From NCBI RefSeq assembly GCF_000414115.1, contig NZ_AOPZ01000188.1:1-33279 (forward strand): a stretch of DNA of 33,279 nucleotides, read 5' to 3'. Source of the DNA: Streptomyces aurantiacus JA 4570 (lineage in GTDB: Bacteria > Actinomycetota > Actinomycetes > Streptomycetales > Streptomycetaceae). The position numbers were made by a program, and so were the translations under genes. This document shows positions 9,965-18,979 of this stretch, in pieces (the stretch's first letter is position 1; each line of letters begins with the position of its first letter). Under the pieces are notes generated by a model, which made no database searches, was not told where the DNA came from, and saw nothing but the letters and a program-made list of their open reading frames with translations.

Positions 9965-12190
9965 GTGGCAGCACTCGCCCGGTGGTGCGTCCGGCACCGC
10001 CTAGTCGCCGTACTGCTCTGGCTCCTCGCACTCGGCGGCACGGCGGCCGCGGCCGCCGCGGTCGGCTCCGCGTACTCGAACAACTACGAGGTGCCGGGCA
10101 CCGAGGCCGACCGCGCCACCAAGCTCCTGGGCGAGGGCTTCCCCGACCTCGGCGGCGACAGCGACACCGTCGTCTGGCACACCGGCGCGGACCAGAACGC
10201 GCGCTCCGCCGCCGTCGAGCAGACGATGACCGAGACCCTCGACAAGATCGCGGATCTGCCCGGCATCGCCTCCGTCACCAGCCCGTACACCGACCAGGGC
10301 GCCGCGCAGATCAGCGAGGACGGCCGCACCGCGTACGCGACCGTCACCTTCCGTGAGCAGAGCGACTCCATCGACCAGTCCCAGGCGCAGGCGGTCGTCG
10401 ACACCGCGAAGGCCGCCGAGGCCGTAGGTCCTGATGGCCTGGACGTCGAACTGGGCGGCAGCGCGATCGGGCTCACCGAGGCCAAGAGCGCCAAGACCGC
10501 CGAGATCGTCGGCGTGGCGGTGGCCGCCGTCGTGCTCTTCCTGGCCTTCGGCTCGCTGGCCGCCTCGCTGCTGCCCATCGCCACGGCGGTCGTCTCCGTC
10601 GGCACGGCGTACGCGGGCATCGTGCTGCTCGGCCACTTCATGACCGTCGCGGACTTCGCGCCCATGCTCGGCACCCTCATCGGGCTCGGCGTCGGCATCG
10701 ACTACGCGCTGTTCATCGTGACCCGGCACCGCAAGGGCCTGAAACAGGGCCTGCCGGTGGCCGAGGCCGTCGAACGGGCCGTCGCCACCACCGGCCGCGC
10801 CGTCGTCTTCGCGGGCGCCACCGTCTGCATCGCCCTGCTCGGCATGCTGATCCTGCGCCTGAGCTTCCTCAACGGCGTCGCCATAGCCGCCTCGCTCACC
10901 GTGATCCTCACGGTCGCCGCCTCCGTGACGCTGCTCCCGGCGCTGCTCTCCTTCATCGGGCCGCGCGCCCTCAGCCGCCGCGAGCGCCGCAAGCTGGCCG
11001 AGCGCGGGCCCGGCCCCGAGGTGCCGACCGGGCTCGCCGCCCGCTGGTCCGCGTTCGTCGAGCGGCACCCCAAGCTGCTCGGCGGTGTCGCCGTCGCCGT
11101 GATCGCGCTGCTCGCCATCCCCACCCTCTCCCTGCACCTCGGCACCTCCGACCAGGGCAACAACCCGGCCGGCAGCACCACCCGGCAGGCGTACGACCTC
11201 CTCGCGGACGGCTTCGGCCCCGGCGTGAACGGCCCCCTCACCCTCGTCACCGAGGTCAACGGCGCCCCCGACCGGCTCGCCCTCGACAACCTCGGCGGCA
11301 CCCTGAAGTCCACGCCGGGCGTCGCCTCCGTGAGCCCCGTGACGTACGACGAAAGCGGCGGCGCCGCCTTCCTCACGGTCGTGCCGGACTCCGCCCCGCA
11401 GTCGCAGCAGACCAGCGACCTGGTCGACCGGCTGCGCGCCGACGTGCTCCCCAGGGCCGAGACCGGCACCTCCCTCGACCTGCACGTCGGCGGCGTGACG
11501 GCCGGCTACGACGACTTCGCCGAGATCATCGTCGGCAAGCTGCCGCTGTTCGTGGGCGTCGTCATCGGCCTCGGCTGCGTCCTGCTGCTGCTCGCGTTCC
11601 GCTCGGTGGGCATCCCGCTCAAGGCCGCCGTGATGAACGTGGCGGCCGTGGCGGCGGCGTTCGGCGTGGTGGTGGCGGTGTTCCAGTGGGGCTGGGGGAG
11701 CGAGCTGATGGGCCTGGGACGGGCGGGGCCGATCGAGCCCTTCCTCCCGGTCATCATGGTCTCGGTCCTCTTCGGCCTCTCCATGGACTACCAGGTGTTC
11801 CTGGTCAGCAGGATGTACGAGGAGTGGCTGGAGACGGGTGACAACCGCGTCGCCGTCCGCGTGGGCCTCGCCGAGACCAGCCGCGTGATCAACTCCGCGG
11901 CCGTGATCATGATTTCGGTCTTCCTGGCGTTCGTGCTCAGCGGGGACCGGGTGATCGCGATGTTCGGCATCGCGCTCGCCGCGGCCGTCGCGCTCGACGC
12001 GTTCGTGCTGCGTACGCTGCTCGTGCCCGCGCTGATGCACATGCTCGGCGGCGCCAACTGGTGGCTCCCCAAGCGCCTGGACCGCTGGCTGCCCCGGATC
12101 AGTATTGAGGTGCCCGAATCGCGGACGCGTGCGACGATCCCCGGACAGCGCGCCGGGGAGGACGTCCCCCTCGCGCTGAAGGACCGGTGA
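9965..12190 (+). CDS. MMPL-family RND exporter
   Basis: A 741-aa inner-membrane transporter of the MMPL/actinobacterial RND family, usually exporting lipids or hydrophobic compounds using proton motive force. It has one N-terminal membrane helix, an exported loop, then five-helix bundles in two repeats (about residues 170-330 and 510-700). The proton-relay motifs GVGIDYALFIVTRHRKG and GLSMDYQVFLVSRMYEEW are both present. A second exported domain separates the bundles. GTG 9965 has AGGGAG upstream. The C-terminal cytoplasmic tail is short. No adaptor or lipid-synthesis gene is adjacent, so the substrate cannot be inferred. Confidence 0.9.
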   Translation: MAALARWCVRHRLVAVLLWLLALGGTAAAAAAVGSAYSNNYEVPGTEADRATKLLGEGFPDLGGDSDTVVWHTGADQNARSAAVEQTMTETLDKIADLPGIASVTSPYTDQGAAQISEDGRTAYATVTFREQSDSIDQSQAQAVVDTAKAAEAVGPDGLDVELGGSAIGLTEAKSAKTAEIVGVAVAAVVLFLAFGSLAASLLPIATAVVSVGTAYAGIVLLGHFMTVADFAPMLGTLIGLGVGIDYALFIVTRHRKGLKQGLPVAEAVERAVATTGRAVVFAGATVCIALLGMLILRLSFLNGVAIAASLTVILTVAASVTLLPALLSFIGPRALSRRERRKLAERGPGPEVPTGLAARWSAFVERHPKLLGGVAVAVIALLAIPTLSLHLGTSDQGNNPAGSTTRQAYDLLADGFGPGVNGPLTLVTEVNGAPDRLALDNLGGTLKSTPGVASVSPVTYDESGGAAFLTVVPDSAPQSQQTSDLVDRLRADVLPRAETGTSLDLHVGGVTAGYDDFAEIIVGKLPLFVGVVIGLGCVLLLLAFRSVGIPLKAAVMNVAAVAAAFGVVVAVFQWGWGSELMGLGRAGPIEPFLPVIMVSVLFGLSMDYQVFLVSRMYEEWLETGDNRVAVRVGLAETSRVINSAAVIMISVFLAFVLSGDRVIAMFGIALAAAVALDAFVLRTLLVPALMHMLGGANWWLPKRLDRWLPRISIEVPESRTRATIPGQRAGEDVPLALKDR

Positions 12191-12195
12191 CGAGA

Positions 12196-12227
12196 GGCAC
12201 GGCGCGCGGGACGTCGCGCGCCGTGCC
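12196..12227 (+). terminator. Perfect 13-bp hairpin after the MMPL gene
   Basis: GGCACGGCGCGCG (12196-12208) and CGCGCGCCGTGCC (12215-12227) are exact complements around a 6-nt loop, starting five bases after the MMPL stop. No T-tract follows. It lies 22 bp before the acetyltransferase start. Confidence 0.7.
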
Positions 12228-12249
12228 CGACGCGTGAGGAGCAGCGGGG

Positions 12250-12825
12250 ATGTTCGCGATATCCGTGGGGGAAGGGGCCGAGCTGCGGCCGATCGAGCCG
12301 TGGCAGGCCGAGGAGCTGCTGGCCCATGTGGAACGGGCGCGCGAGTACGCGGGCCCCTGGGTGCCGTTCACCGTGAAGGTCAAGGACGTGGAGTCGGCGC
12401 GGGCGCACCTCCAGCACTTCGCCGAGCGGCAGGCCGCCGACACGGGGCGGCTCTACGGAATCTGGCTCGACGGGAAGCTCGTCGGCGGCGTCCTCTTCCG
12501 TATCTTCGACACGCAGACCGAGTCGTGCGAGGTCGGCGTGTGGTTGGAGCCGTCCGCCGCGGGGCGCGGGCTGATCACCAACGCGGCGCGCGTCATCATC
12601 GACTGGGCGGTCGACCAGCGCGGCATGCACCGCGTGGAGTGGCTGGTGTCCTCGCTCAACGAACGCAGCAAGAAGACGGCGGAGCGGCTCGGCTTCGTCC
12701 GCGACGGGGTGCTGCGGGAGTCCTTCCCCTGGCAGGGGATACGGCACGACATGGAGGTCTGGTCGGTCCTCGCGCCGGAGTGGCGGGAGGCACGGAGTGC
12801 GCGGGGTGCGCGGGCAGGTCGGTGA
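12250..12825 (+). CDS. GNAT acetyltransferase, RimJ/RimL type
   Basis: A 191-aa acetyl-CoA-dependent N-acetyltransferase similar to ribosomal-protein or Ser acetylases of the RimJ/RimL type. It shows the early ELRPIEPWQAEEL, the central strand GGVLFRIFDTQTESCEVGVWL, the acetyl-CoA loop PSAAGRGLITNAAR (about 103-116), IDWAVDQRGMHRVEW and NERSKKTAERLGFVRDGVLRES, a standard GNAT C-terminus. ATG 12250 follows AGGAG. The Arg/Ala-rich tail after WSVLAPEW runs toward an interspersed repeat. The substrate is unknown. Confidence 0.88.
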   Translation: MFAISVGEGAELRPIEPWQAEELLAHVERAREYAGPWVPFTVKVKDVESARAHLQHFAERQAADTGRLYGIWLDGKLVGGVLFRIFDTQTESCEVGVWLEPSAAGRGLITNAARVIIDWAVDQRGMHRVEWLVSSLNERSKKTAERLGFVRDGVLRESFPWQGIRHDMEVWSVLAPEWREARSARGARAGR

Positions 12826-12845
12826 CACACCCGCGGGTGAGTGGG

Positions 12846-12884
12846 GGCTGGTCGCGCAGTTCCCCGCGCCCCTTACGGGGCGCG
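12846..12884 (+). repeat. Interspersed intergenic repeat, copy 2
   Basis: GGCTGGTCGCGCAGTTCCCC followed by GCGCCCCTTACGGGGCGCG, with the terminal GCGCCCC/GGGGCGC dyad around TTAC. It is the same element as at 2268 and 17044, here between the acetyltransferase and the next membrane protein gene. Confidence 0.8.
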
Positions 12885-12931
12885 GCACTGCGTTAAGGGA
12901 GTTCTCAGACTCCGTCCGTACGGTGCGGGGC

Positions 12932-13546
12932 ATGGGAACCAAGGCAGTTGACGAGACCGACCTCAAGGACGCGAAGAGCACCGACGCCGAGGTGGTGGGC
13001 AAGGAAACCAGGAAGGCCGCGGAGACCGAGGACGCCGTCGTAGCCGAAGGGGCCGCCGTGGCCGACGGGGCCGACGGCGCCCTGGACGACGAGGACTTCG
13101 AGCAGGACGAGGACGGCGCGGACGCGGCGGGGACCGACAAGGGCGCCGCGTCCGCCGGGGTCGGCCAGGGCGCCGTCGCCGTCGTCGCCGCCGCGCTCGG
13201 CGTCGTCGGGCTCTCCGGCGGCTGGCTCGGCACCGTCGCGTCGGCGCGCGAGTCGCTCATCGGCCAGCTCAAGACCTCGCAGAGCGCGAGCGTCGCCGAG
13301 CAGGTCCAGCAGGTGTACGGCGACTCCTGGAAGACCACGGCCCTGGTCGGCGGCCTGTTCGCACTCGCGGCGCTGGTGACCGGCGTCGCCGTGCTGCTGC
13401 GCCCGGCGTTCGGCGACCCGGGGCGCGTACAGGCGCCGTGGATCAAGTCCGTCGCGTGGGCCGGTGTCGCGCTCGGCGTGATCGGCCTCGCGTTGGCGAT
13501 CGCGAAGTACTCGAACATCATCCTGGGGCTGCCGTCGACGGCCTGA
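12932..13546 (+). CDS. Membrane protein with long acidic N-terminal tail
   Basis: A protein of 204 aa from ATG 12932. Residues ~1-70 are Ala/Asp/Glu-rich and probably disordered cytoplasmic sequence (DEDFEQDEDGADAAGTD). Three hydrophobic segments follow: VVAAALGVVGLSGGWLG, ALVGGLFALAALVTGVAVLL and SVAWAGVALGVIGLALAIA. The loop after the first contains SARESLIGQLKTSQSASVAEQVQQVYGDSW. I recognise no named domain. The frame is open back to 12797 but would run through the interspersed repeat, so I use 12932. No strong ribosome site is visible; TACGGT at 12919-12924, about seven bases before ATG, would fit a leaderless transcript. Confidence 0.75.
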   Translation: MGTKAVDETDLKDAKSTDAEVVGKETRKAAETEDAVVAEGAAVADGADGALDDEDFEQDEDGADAAGTDKGAASAGVGQGAVAVVAAALGVVGLSGGWLGTVASARESLIGQLKTSQSASVAEQVQQVYGDSWKTTALVGGLFALAALVTGVAVLLRPAFGDPGRVQAPWIKSVAWAGVALGVIGLALAIAKYSNIILGLPSTA

Positions 13547-13599
13547 CGCTGTGCGTCTAAGGCCCCACCCCCGCCCTAAGGCCCCCACCACCCGCAAGA

Positions 13600-13624
13600 T
13601 GCGGCACTCTCCCGATGTGCCGCA
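13600..13624 (+). other. Small inverted repeat upstream of the 58-aa ORF
   Basis: TGCGGCAC (13600-13607) and GTGCCGCA (13617-13624) are perfect complements with a 9-nt loop. It could terminate the upstream gene. CTAAGGCCCC is directly repeated just before it (13557 and 13576). Confidence 0.5.
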
Positions 13625-13640
13625 CCCCCCTGGCCGACGA

Positions 13641-13679
13641 CAGTGGAGGCATCGCAAAAAGCGATGACGAACACCACTG
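13641..13679 (+). other. Nested stem-loop in the leader of the 58-aa ORF
   Basis: An outer stem CAGTGG/CCACTG (13641-13646, 13674-13679) encloses an inner stem CATCGC/GCGATG (13650-13655, 13661-13666) with an AAAAA loop. It ends seven bases before the AGGAG ribosome site of the small ORF. It may be an RNA element controlling that ORF. Confidence 0.45.
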
Positions 13680-13697
13680 AGAAGCCAGGAGAACGAC

Positions 13698-13874
13698 ATG
13701 TTCGAGTACGAACTGCACCAGCTGCGGACCGCTGAGCTCGCGCAGGCGGCCGAGCGGCGCCGCCTCGTCCGTGAGGCCCGCCAGGCCCGCAAGGCCGAGC
13801 GGAAGCGCGGCCACGAAACCGAGGGGCGGGTGATACCGGCATCCGTCAGGGACCGCTTCACACGCGCCGCGTGA
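13698..13874 (+). CDS. 58-aa highly charged small protein
   Basis: ATG 13698 follows AGGAG at seven bases; TGA is at 13872-13874. The product begins MFEYELHQLRTAELAQAAER and continues with an Arg/Lys-rich helix (RRLVREARQARKAERKRG) before a short tail. There is no signal or membrane segment. It resembles small basic-helix proteins often found near LuxR-type regulators in Streptomyces; no function is known to me. The preceding nested hairpin and good ribosome site support translation. It lies about 95 bp upstream of the LuxR regulator, on the same strand. Confidence 0.7.
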   Translation: MFEYELHQLRTAELAQAAERRRLVREARQARKAERKRGHETEGRVIPASVRDRFTRAA

Positions 13875-13968
13875 CGGGCCGGACGTGCGGACCGCGCGTA
13901 CGCCACCCGAGGCCACCCCGGTTTCGCCCACCGGAAAACGCGCTGCCCTGAACCCCCAGGTCTGTGCC

Positions 13969-16900
13969 ATGCTCACGACCGTGGAGACCAGGTCAGTCAG
14001 CCCGGTGTTCGTCGGCCGGGCCGACGAACTGGGCGCACTCAACGACGCGCTCGCCCGCGCGGCCGCCCCCACGGCGGGACCGGTGGGCGAGCCGCAGGGG
14101 GCCGGGGGGGGGAGCCGCAGGCGCTGCTGCTCGGCGGGGAGGCGGGCGTCGGCAAGACCCGGCTCCTGGAGGAGTTCGCGGCCGGAGCCTGCGCCCGCGG
14201 CGCGGTCGTCGCCGTCGGCGGCTGCGTGGAGATCGGCGCCGACGGGCTGCCGTTCGCCCCGTTCTCGACCGCCCTGCGCGCCCTGCGCCAGAAGCTGCCC
14301 GCCGAGTTCGCCGCCGCGGCGGCCGGCCAGGAGGAGGAGCTGGCCCGGCTGCTGCCCGAGCTGTGCGACGCCGCACCCCTGCCGGGCACCGGCGGGCGGA
14401 ACGGCGAGGAGGCCACGGCCCGGCTCTTCGAGCTGACCGCACGCCTCCTGGAGGCCATCGCCGCCGAGCGCACCGTCGTCCTCGCCCTGGAGGACCTGCA
14501 CTGGGCCGACGCCTCCACCCGCCACCTCCTGTCCTACCTCTTCCGCACGCTGCGCCACGGACGCCTCGTCGTGCTCGCCAGCTACCGCGCCGACGACGTC
14601 CACCGCCGCCACCCGCTGCGCCCCCTGCTCGCCGAACTCGACCGGCTGCGTACGGTCCGCCGCGTCGAGCTCGGCCGGTTCACCCGCGACGAGGTCGGCC
14701 GCCAGATGGCCGGCATCCTCGCCGCCGAGCCCGAGCCGAAGCTGGTCGACGACATCTTCGAGCGGTCCGACGGCAACGCCTTCTTCGTCGAGGAACTCGC
14801 CGTCGCCTCGCACGGCGGAAGCTGCGCGAACCTCACCGACTCGCTGCGCGACCTGCTCCTCGTACGCGTCGAGGAACTGCCCGAGGACGCCCAGCGCGTG
14901 GCGCGGATCGTCGCGGAGGGCGGCTCGACCGTCGAGTACGACCTGCTCGCCGAGGTGGCCGGGCTCTCCGAGGACGACCTGATCGACGCGCTGCGGGCCG
15001 CCGTCGGCGCCAACATCCTGATCCCCTCGCCCGGCGGCGACGGCTACCGCTTCCGGCACTCCCTGGTGCGCGAGGCCGTCGGCGACGACCTGCTGCCCGG
15101 TGAGCGCTCCCGCATCAACCGCCGCTTCGCCGCCGCCCTGGAGGCCGACCCGTCGCTGGTGGCCGCCGACCAGCGCGCCACCCGCCTCGCCAGCTACTGG
15201 TACCACGCCCATGACGCCGCCAAGGCCCTGCCCGCCGTCCTCAACGCCTCCGTCGAGGCCCGCCGCCGGCACGCCTACGCCGAGCAACTGCGGCTGTTGG
15301 AGCGGGCGATGGAAATCTGGGACGAGGTCCCGGACGACGTCTGTCTCCGTCTCCGCCCCGTCGACTACACCGAGGTCTACCCGCCCTGCGGCTGCGACCC
15401 CGAGACCACCCCGCTGCGCTATCTCGACCTGATGGCCGAGGCCGCCGTCGCGGGCCGCCTGTGCGGGGAGCGCGAACGCGCCCTGAAGATCACCAAGCGG
15501 GCGCTGCGGCTCCTGGAGGAGGAGCCGGATCCGGACGCGCTGCGCGCCGCCTGGTTCTGGGTGCAGCGTTCCCGGCTCGTGCAGACCCTCGCCCGCGGCG
15601 ACGGCTGGAAGGAACTCGCCACCGCCCAGGACCTCGTACGCGGCCATCCGCCGTCGGTCGTGCACGCCGAGGTGCTCGCCATGGTCGCCGGCTGGTCGAT
15701 GCTGCACGAGCCGGGACCGGAGGCGTTCGCCGCCGCCGAACAGGCCGTGGAGTACGCCCGCATGGTCGGCGCCCGCGACATCGAGCTGACCGCCCGCCTC
15801 ACCCTCGGCGGCCTGATGGTCGACGCGGGCGACATCGACGCCGGGTTCACCGAGCTGTACGACGTCCGGGAGCAGGTGCTCGCGAGCGGCAGCGTCGGCC
15901 CGGTCGGCCGCGCCTACATCAACCTGCCGTCCGTCCTCGAAGGCGTGGGCCGCTCCCGCGAGGCCGTCGAACTCCTCGACGAGGGCATCGGCCTCGCCCA
16001 GCGATACGGCCTGCTCGAGTCCGAACACTGGATGTGGGCCAACCACTCCGAGTCGCTGTACGCCCTCGGCCGCTGGCAGGAGGCCGCGGCATCGGCCCGC
16101 CGCGCGGGCCTGAGCGCCAAGCCGCGCGGCGGCGCCTGCCTGCGCCTGGCCCATCTGGCGCTGGCCCGCGGCGACATCGCCGAGGCCGCCCGCCGGCTCG
16201 CCGACGCCCGCAAGCACTTCGGCACCCACGACCCGATGCCGCAGAACTCCCTGCCGGAGCACCGCGTCGCCATCGGCGTCGCCGCGGGGGAGGGCCGCAT
16301 CCTCGACGCCCGCGCCGAGCTCGCACAGGCCGTCGCCGCCGGCTTCCCGCCCGGCACCCAGCGGTACGGCTGGCCGCTGCTCCTGGCCGCCGCCACCGCC
16401 GAGGCCGACGCCCGCGCCCTGCCCGTCGCCGGACCGGGCCGCACCGAGACCCTCCACCTCATCCGCACCACCGCCAAGGCCCTGCCCGCCCCCGTCCCGG
16501 TCTGGCAGGCGTACGAACTCTGGGTCCGCGCCGAGCTCCTGCGCGCCGAGAACCGCGCCACCCCCGACGACTGGCTGGCCGCCCTCACCGCCGTCGCCCC
16601 CCTGGAGCGCCCCTACGACCTGGCCCGCGTACGCCACCGCCTCGCCGAGTCCCTGCTCACGGCCAACGCCGCCGCGGGCAGTGGCGCCGCCGACCGCGAC
16701 CGGGCCGCCGAACTGCTCCGCCAGGCCGGTACCGTCGCCGAGCACCTGGGTGCCCGCCCACTCGCCGAAGCCGTCGCCCAACTCGCCCAGCGCGCCCGGC
16801 TCTCCCTCACCGGCGTGGACCCGACCGAGCCCCTCGACCCCGCCGAGGCCCTCGGCCTGACCTCCCGCGAACGGGACGTCCTGCGCCTGGTCACCGCGGG

Positions 16901-17051
16901 CCGCACCAACCGCCAGATCGCCGAGGAACTCTTCATCGCCCCGAAGACGGCGAGCGTGCACGTCTCGAACATCCTGGGCAAGCTCGGCGTCGCGGGCCGC
17001 GGCGAGGCGGCGGCGCTCGCGCACCGCCTACAGCTCTTCCGGGCCCCGTAG
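13969..17051 (+). CDS. Large ATP-binding LuxR-family (LAL) regulator, frameshifted near the N-terminus
   Basis: A transcriptional activator of the LAL/MalT-like class. The N-terminus in one frame reads VETRSVSPVFVGRADELGALNDALARA. After the G9 run at 14104-14112 the coding sequence continues one frame over as EPQALLLGGEAGVGKTRLLEEF, the Walker A P-loop. Walker B (VVLALEDLHWAD), a long helical repeat region, and a C-terminal LuxR HTH (LTSRERDVLRLVTAGRTNRQIAEELFIAPKTASVHVSNILGKLG) follow. Adding one G, or deleting the 23 bp between two GAGCCGCAGG repeats, gives about 1,020 aa without a break. As written, the product from 14226 would lack the P-loop. ATG 13969 and GTG 13981 are both possible starts, neither with a good ribosome site. 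A sequencing error in the homopolymer is the simplest explanation. Target genes are unknown. Confidence 0.85.
14089..14121 (+). repeat. G9 homopolymer between two GAGCCGCAGG direct repeats
   Basis: GAGCCGCAGG occurs at 14089-14098 and 14112-14121, 23 bp apart, with nine consecutive G between them (14104-14112). The frame of the LuxR regulator changes exactly here. Confidence 0.85.
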
Positions 17052-17077
17052 GGGCGCGGGGAACTGCGCGACCAGCC
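17044..17077 (-). repeat. Interspersed intergenic repeat, copy 3 (inverted)
   Basis: The reverse complement of the copies at 2268 and 12846: CCCCGTAGGGGCGCGGGGAA then CTGCGCGACCAGCC. The LuxR regulator's TAG stop (17049-17051) lies inside its terminal dyad. Confidence 0.8.
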
Positions 17078-17082
17078 GTGTC

Positions 17083-17133
17083 AAAGCCGCAGACGCGTCT
17101 GCCGGGTGGCCCGGCAACCGCGTCTGCGGCTTT
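17083..17133 (+). terminator. Strong two-tier terminator after the LuxR regulator
   Basis: AAAGCCGCAGACGCG (17083-17097) pairs perfectly with CGCGTCTGCGGCTTT (17119-17133). Inside it, TGCCGGG/CCCGGCA (17100-17106, 17110-17116) forms a second stem around TGG. Four T follow the outer stem, so this is a convincing intrinsic terminator. Confidence 0.85.
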
Positions 17134-17272
17134 TCCTGCGCTGAGCGCGCCCACGCGGCGGAGCCGCATATCTACACGGCCCCGCGCCCCCACGGGGCGC
17201 CGCTCACGGCAGATTTCCGGCGGGCTCGCTTACGCTGGGAGGAGGACCACCCGTCCGGTCCTTGGAGGCGCA

Positions 17273-17497
17273 GTGTTCAACGTGTTCGAGCAACTCTTCG
17301 CCCCGGGGCGCAAGCACACGGACGATGAAAACAAGCGCCTTGAGCTGTCCCGCGTCGATGTGGACGACGGCGACCCCGGGCGCGGGCCGATCGACCTGTC
17401 CTCGGGGACGGTCGTCGTCCGGGTGCCCAAGCAGGCCGCGGCGGACTCCGGGGACTGCTCGGGTTCCGGGGAGCCCGGCGACCCCGCCTCCGGCTGA
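17273..17497 (+). CDS. DUF6191-like small protein
   Basis: A 74-aa protein beginning MFNVFEQLFAPGRKHTDDEN, then RLELSRVDVDDGDPGRGPIDL, SSGTVVVRVPK and a Ser/Gly/Pro-rich tail with one Cys. The pattern matches the short Streptomyces proteins I know as DUF6191; their role is unknown. GTG 17273 follows GGAGG by four bases. It has no membrane segment or signal. Its stop is nine bases from the convergent sugar dehydrogenase stop. Confidence 0.8.
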   Translation: MFNVFEQLFAPGRKHTDDENKRLELSRVDVDDGDPGRGPIDLSSGTVVVRVPKQAAADSGDCSGSGEPGDPASG

Positions 17498-17506
17498 CGG
17501 CCGCCG

Positions 17507-18691
17507 CTACTTCACCCGCACCTCCAGGATCTTGTCGTCGCCCTTCTTGGGGGTGCCCCGCGAGTCCGTCTCGCTCGTCACCAGCCACAGCTTGTCGCCG
17601 CCCGCCGCGACCACGGTGCGCAGGCGGCCGTGCTTCTCCGTGAGGAACGCCTCCGTCTTCGGCTCGCCGCCCACGCCCCGCACCGGGATCCGCCACAGCC
17701 GCTGGCCGCGCAGGCCCGCCATCCAGACCGAGCCCTGCGCATAGGCCACACCGCTCGGGGATGCCTCGGAGGTCTTCCACTGGGCCACCGGCGCGTGGAA
17801 GCCGCCTCCTCCGTCGTCGCCCTTGCCCTTGCCCTCGACCTCCGGCCAGCCGTAGTTGTCGCCGGCCTTGATCTCGTTCAGCTCGTCCCAGGTGTCCTGG
17901 CCGAACTCCGAGGCCCACAGGCGCTTGTCCTCGTCCCAGTCCAGGCCCTGGACATTGCGGTGGCCGTACGAATACACGGGGGAGTCGGCGAAGGGGTTGC
18001 CCGGGGCCGGTTCGCCGTCCGGAGTCAGGCGGAGGATCTTGCCGCCGAGGGACTTCTTGTCCTGGGCGAGGTCCGTCTCGCCCTTCTCGCCCGTGCCCGC
18101 GTACAACATCTTGTCCGGGCCGAAGGCGATCCGGCCGCCGTTGTGGATCACGCCCTTCGGGATGCCCTTGAACACCGTGTCGGGTGCGCCCAGTTGCCGG
18201 CCCGAGGGCTTCTTCTCGTCGTACAGCATCCGGGCGATGCGGTTGTCGGAGTCGGTGGTGAAATACGCGTACACCTGGTGGTCGGACGCGTACGTCGGGG
18301 AGAGGGCGAGGCCCATCAGGCCGCCCTCGCCGGCGGGGGCGACCCCGGGGACCGTGCCCACCTCGGTCTTCTTGCCGCTCTCGCCGTCGATCCGGGTGAT
18401 GGTGCCCTCGTCGCGCGAGGACACGAGGAGGTCGCCGCCGGGCAGCGGGGCGAGGCCCCAGGGGGACTTCAGGTCCGTCGCGAGCGTCTTGGTGACCTCG
18501 GCGGAGCCCTTCTCCGGCGGGGCCTCGGCGGCATCGCCCGACGGCGCCGCGCCCGTCTCGGCGGATCTCGACTCGGCGCTCTTGCCGTCTCCCGGGTCGC
18601 CGCCGTCGTCGTCGGACGAGCACCCGGTCGCGAGCAGCAGCGCGGCAGCGGCCAATGCGGCCGTGACAGCGGAACGTTGGGCAGAGAGCAC
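17507..18691 (-). CDS. Lipoprotein PQQ-type glucose/sorbosone dehydrogenase
   Basis: A 394-aa secreted lipoprotein with a GSDH beta-propeller. The signal peptide ends in the lipobox LATGC (Cys at about residue 24), followed by a disordered Asp/Ser/Gly/Glu linker to about residue 65. Propeller motifs include LKSPWGLAPLPGGDLLVS, EGGLMGLALSP, HNGGRIAFGPDKMLYAGTGE, YSYGHRNVQGLDWD and SEFGQDTWDELNEIKAGDNYGWPEV. The family oxidises aldose or other sugars with PQQ, but many actinobacterial members have no proven substrate. The start is GTG at 18689-18691, with AGGG upstream. The gene is monocistronic by spacing: 280 bp separate it from the next gene upstream on its strand. Confidence 0.88.
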   Translation of the reverse strand: MLSAQRSAVTAALAAAALLLATGCSSDDDGGDPGDGKSAESRSAETGAAPSGDAAEAPPEKGSAEVTKTLATDLKSPWGLAPLPGGDLLVSSRDEGTITRIDGESGKKTEVGTVPGVAPAGEGGLMGLALSPTYASDHQVYAYFTTDSDNRIARMLYDEKKPSGRQLGAPDTVFKGIPKGVIHNGGRIAFGPDKMLYAGTGEKGETDLAQDKKSLGGKILRLTPDGEPAPGNPFADSPVYSYGHRNVQGLDWDEDKRLWASEFGQDTWDELNEIKAGDNYGWPEVEGKGKGDDGGGGFHAPVAQWKTSEASPSGVAYAQGSVWMAGLRGQRLWRIPVRGVGGEPKTEAFLTEKHGRLRTVVAAGGDKLWLVTSETDSRGTPKKGDDKILEVRVK

Positions 18692-18930
18692 GATCAGGAT
18701 CCCTTCGACGCGGCGCTTCTACTGTTCATACACCGCAGCCGCCCCTCGGGTTCCCATCCACCGCGCCCCAATTCCGATCAGCTTCGCGGGGGCGCGGCCG
18801 TCCGGCCGAAGGTTTGGACGGTGCGCCCGCCGGGCCGCAGTGGGGCGGTGAGTCCCCCGGGCCCACGGGCCCCGGTCGGCGAGGGCCGCGAGTCCGGCCG
18901 GTCGGCGGGGATGCTCAGCCCTCGCCGACG

Positions 18931-18979
18931 CGTATAGGACGGTCAGTGCCCGCCGAAACGTACGGGGACGGTCAGTCCC
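18931..18979. repeat. Duplicated 3' end of the aldo/keto reductase gene
   Basis: CGTATAGGACGGTCAGTGCCC (first 20 bases 18931-18950) and its partner at 18959-18979 share an exact GGACGGTCAGT core (18937-18947, 18966-18976), a period of 29. The second copy contains the reductase's stop codon (18972-18974, minus strand). The first copy repeats it outside the gene. Confidence 0.75.

Noticed and set aside
10001..12040. Long minus-strand open frame opposite the MMPL gene
   Set aside because: His/Asp/Gly-rich composition is typical of the antisense of GC-rich coding DNA; the plus strand has clear family motifs.
14226..17051. LuxR regulator starting at 14226 as a complete 941-aa protein
   Set aside because: This omits the P-loop, which is clearly encoded just upstream in the same frame.
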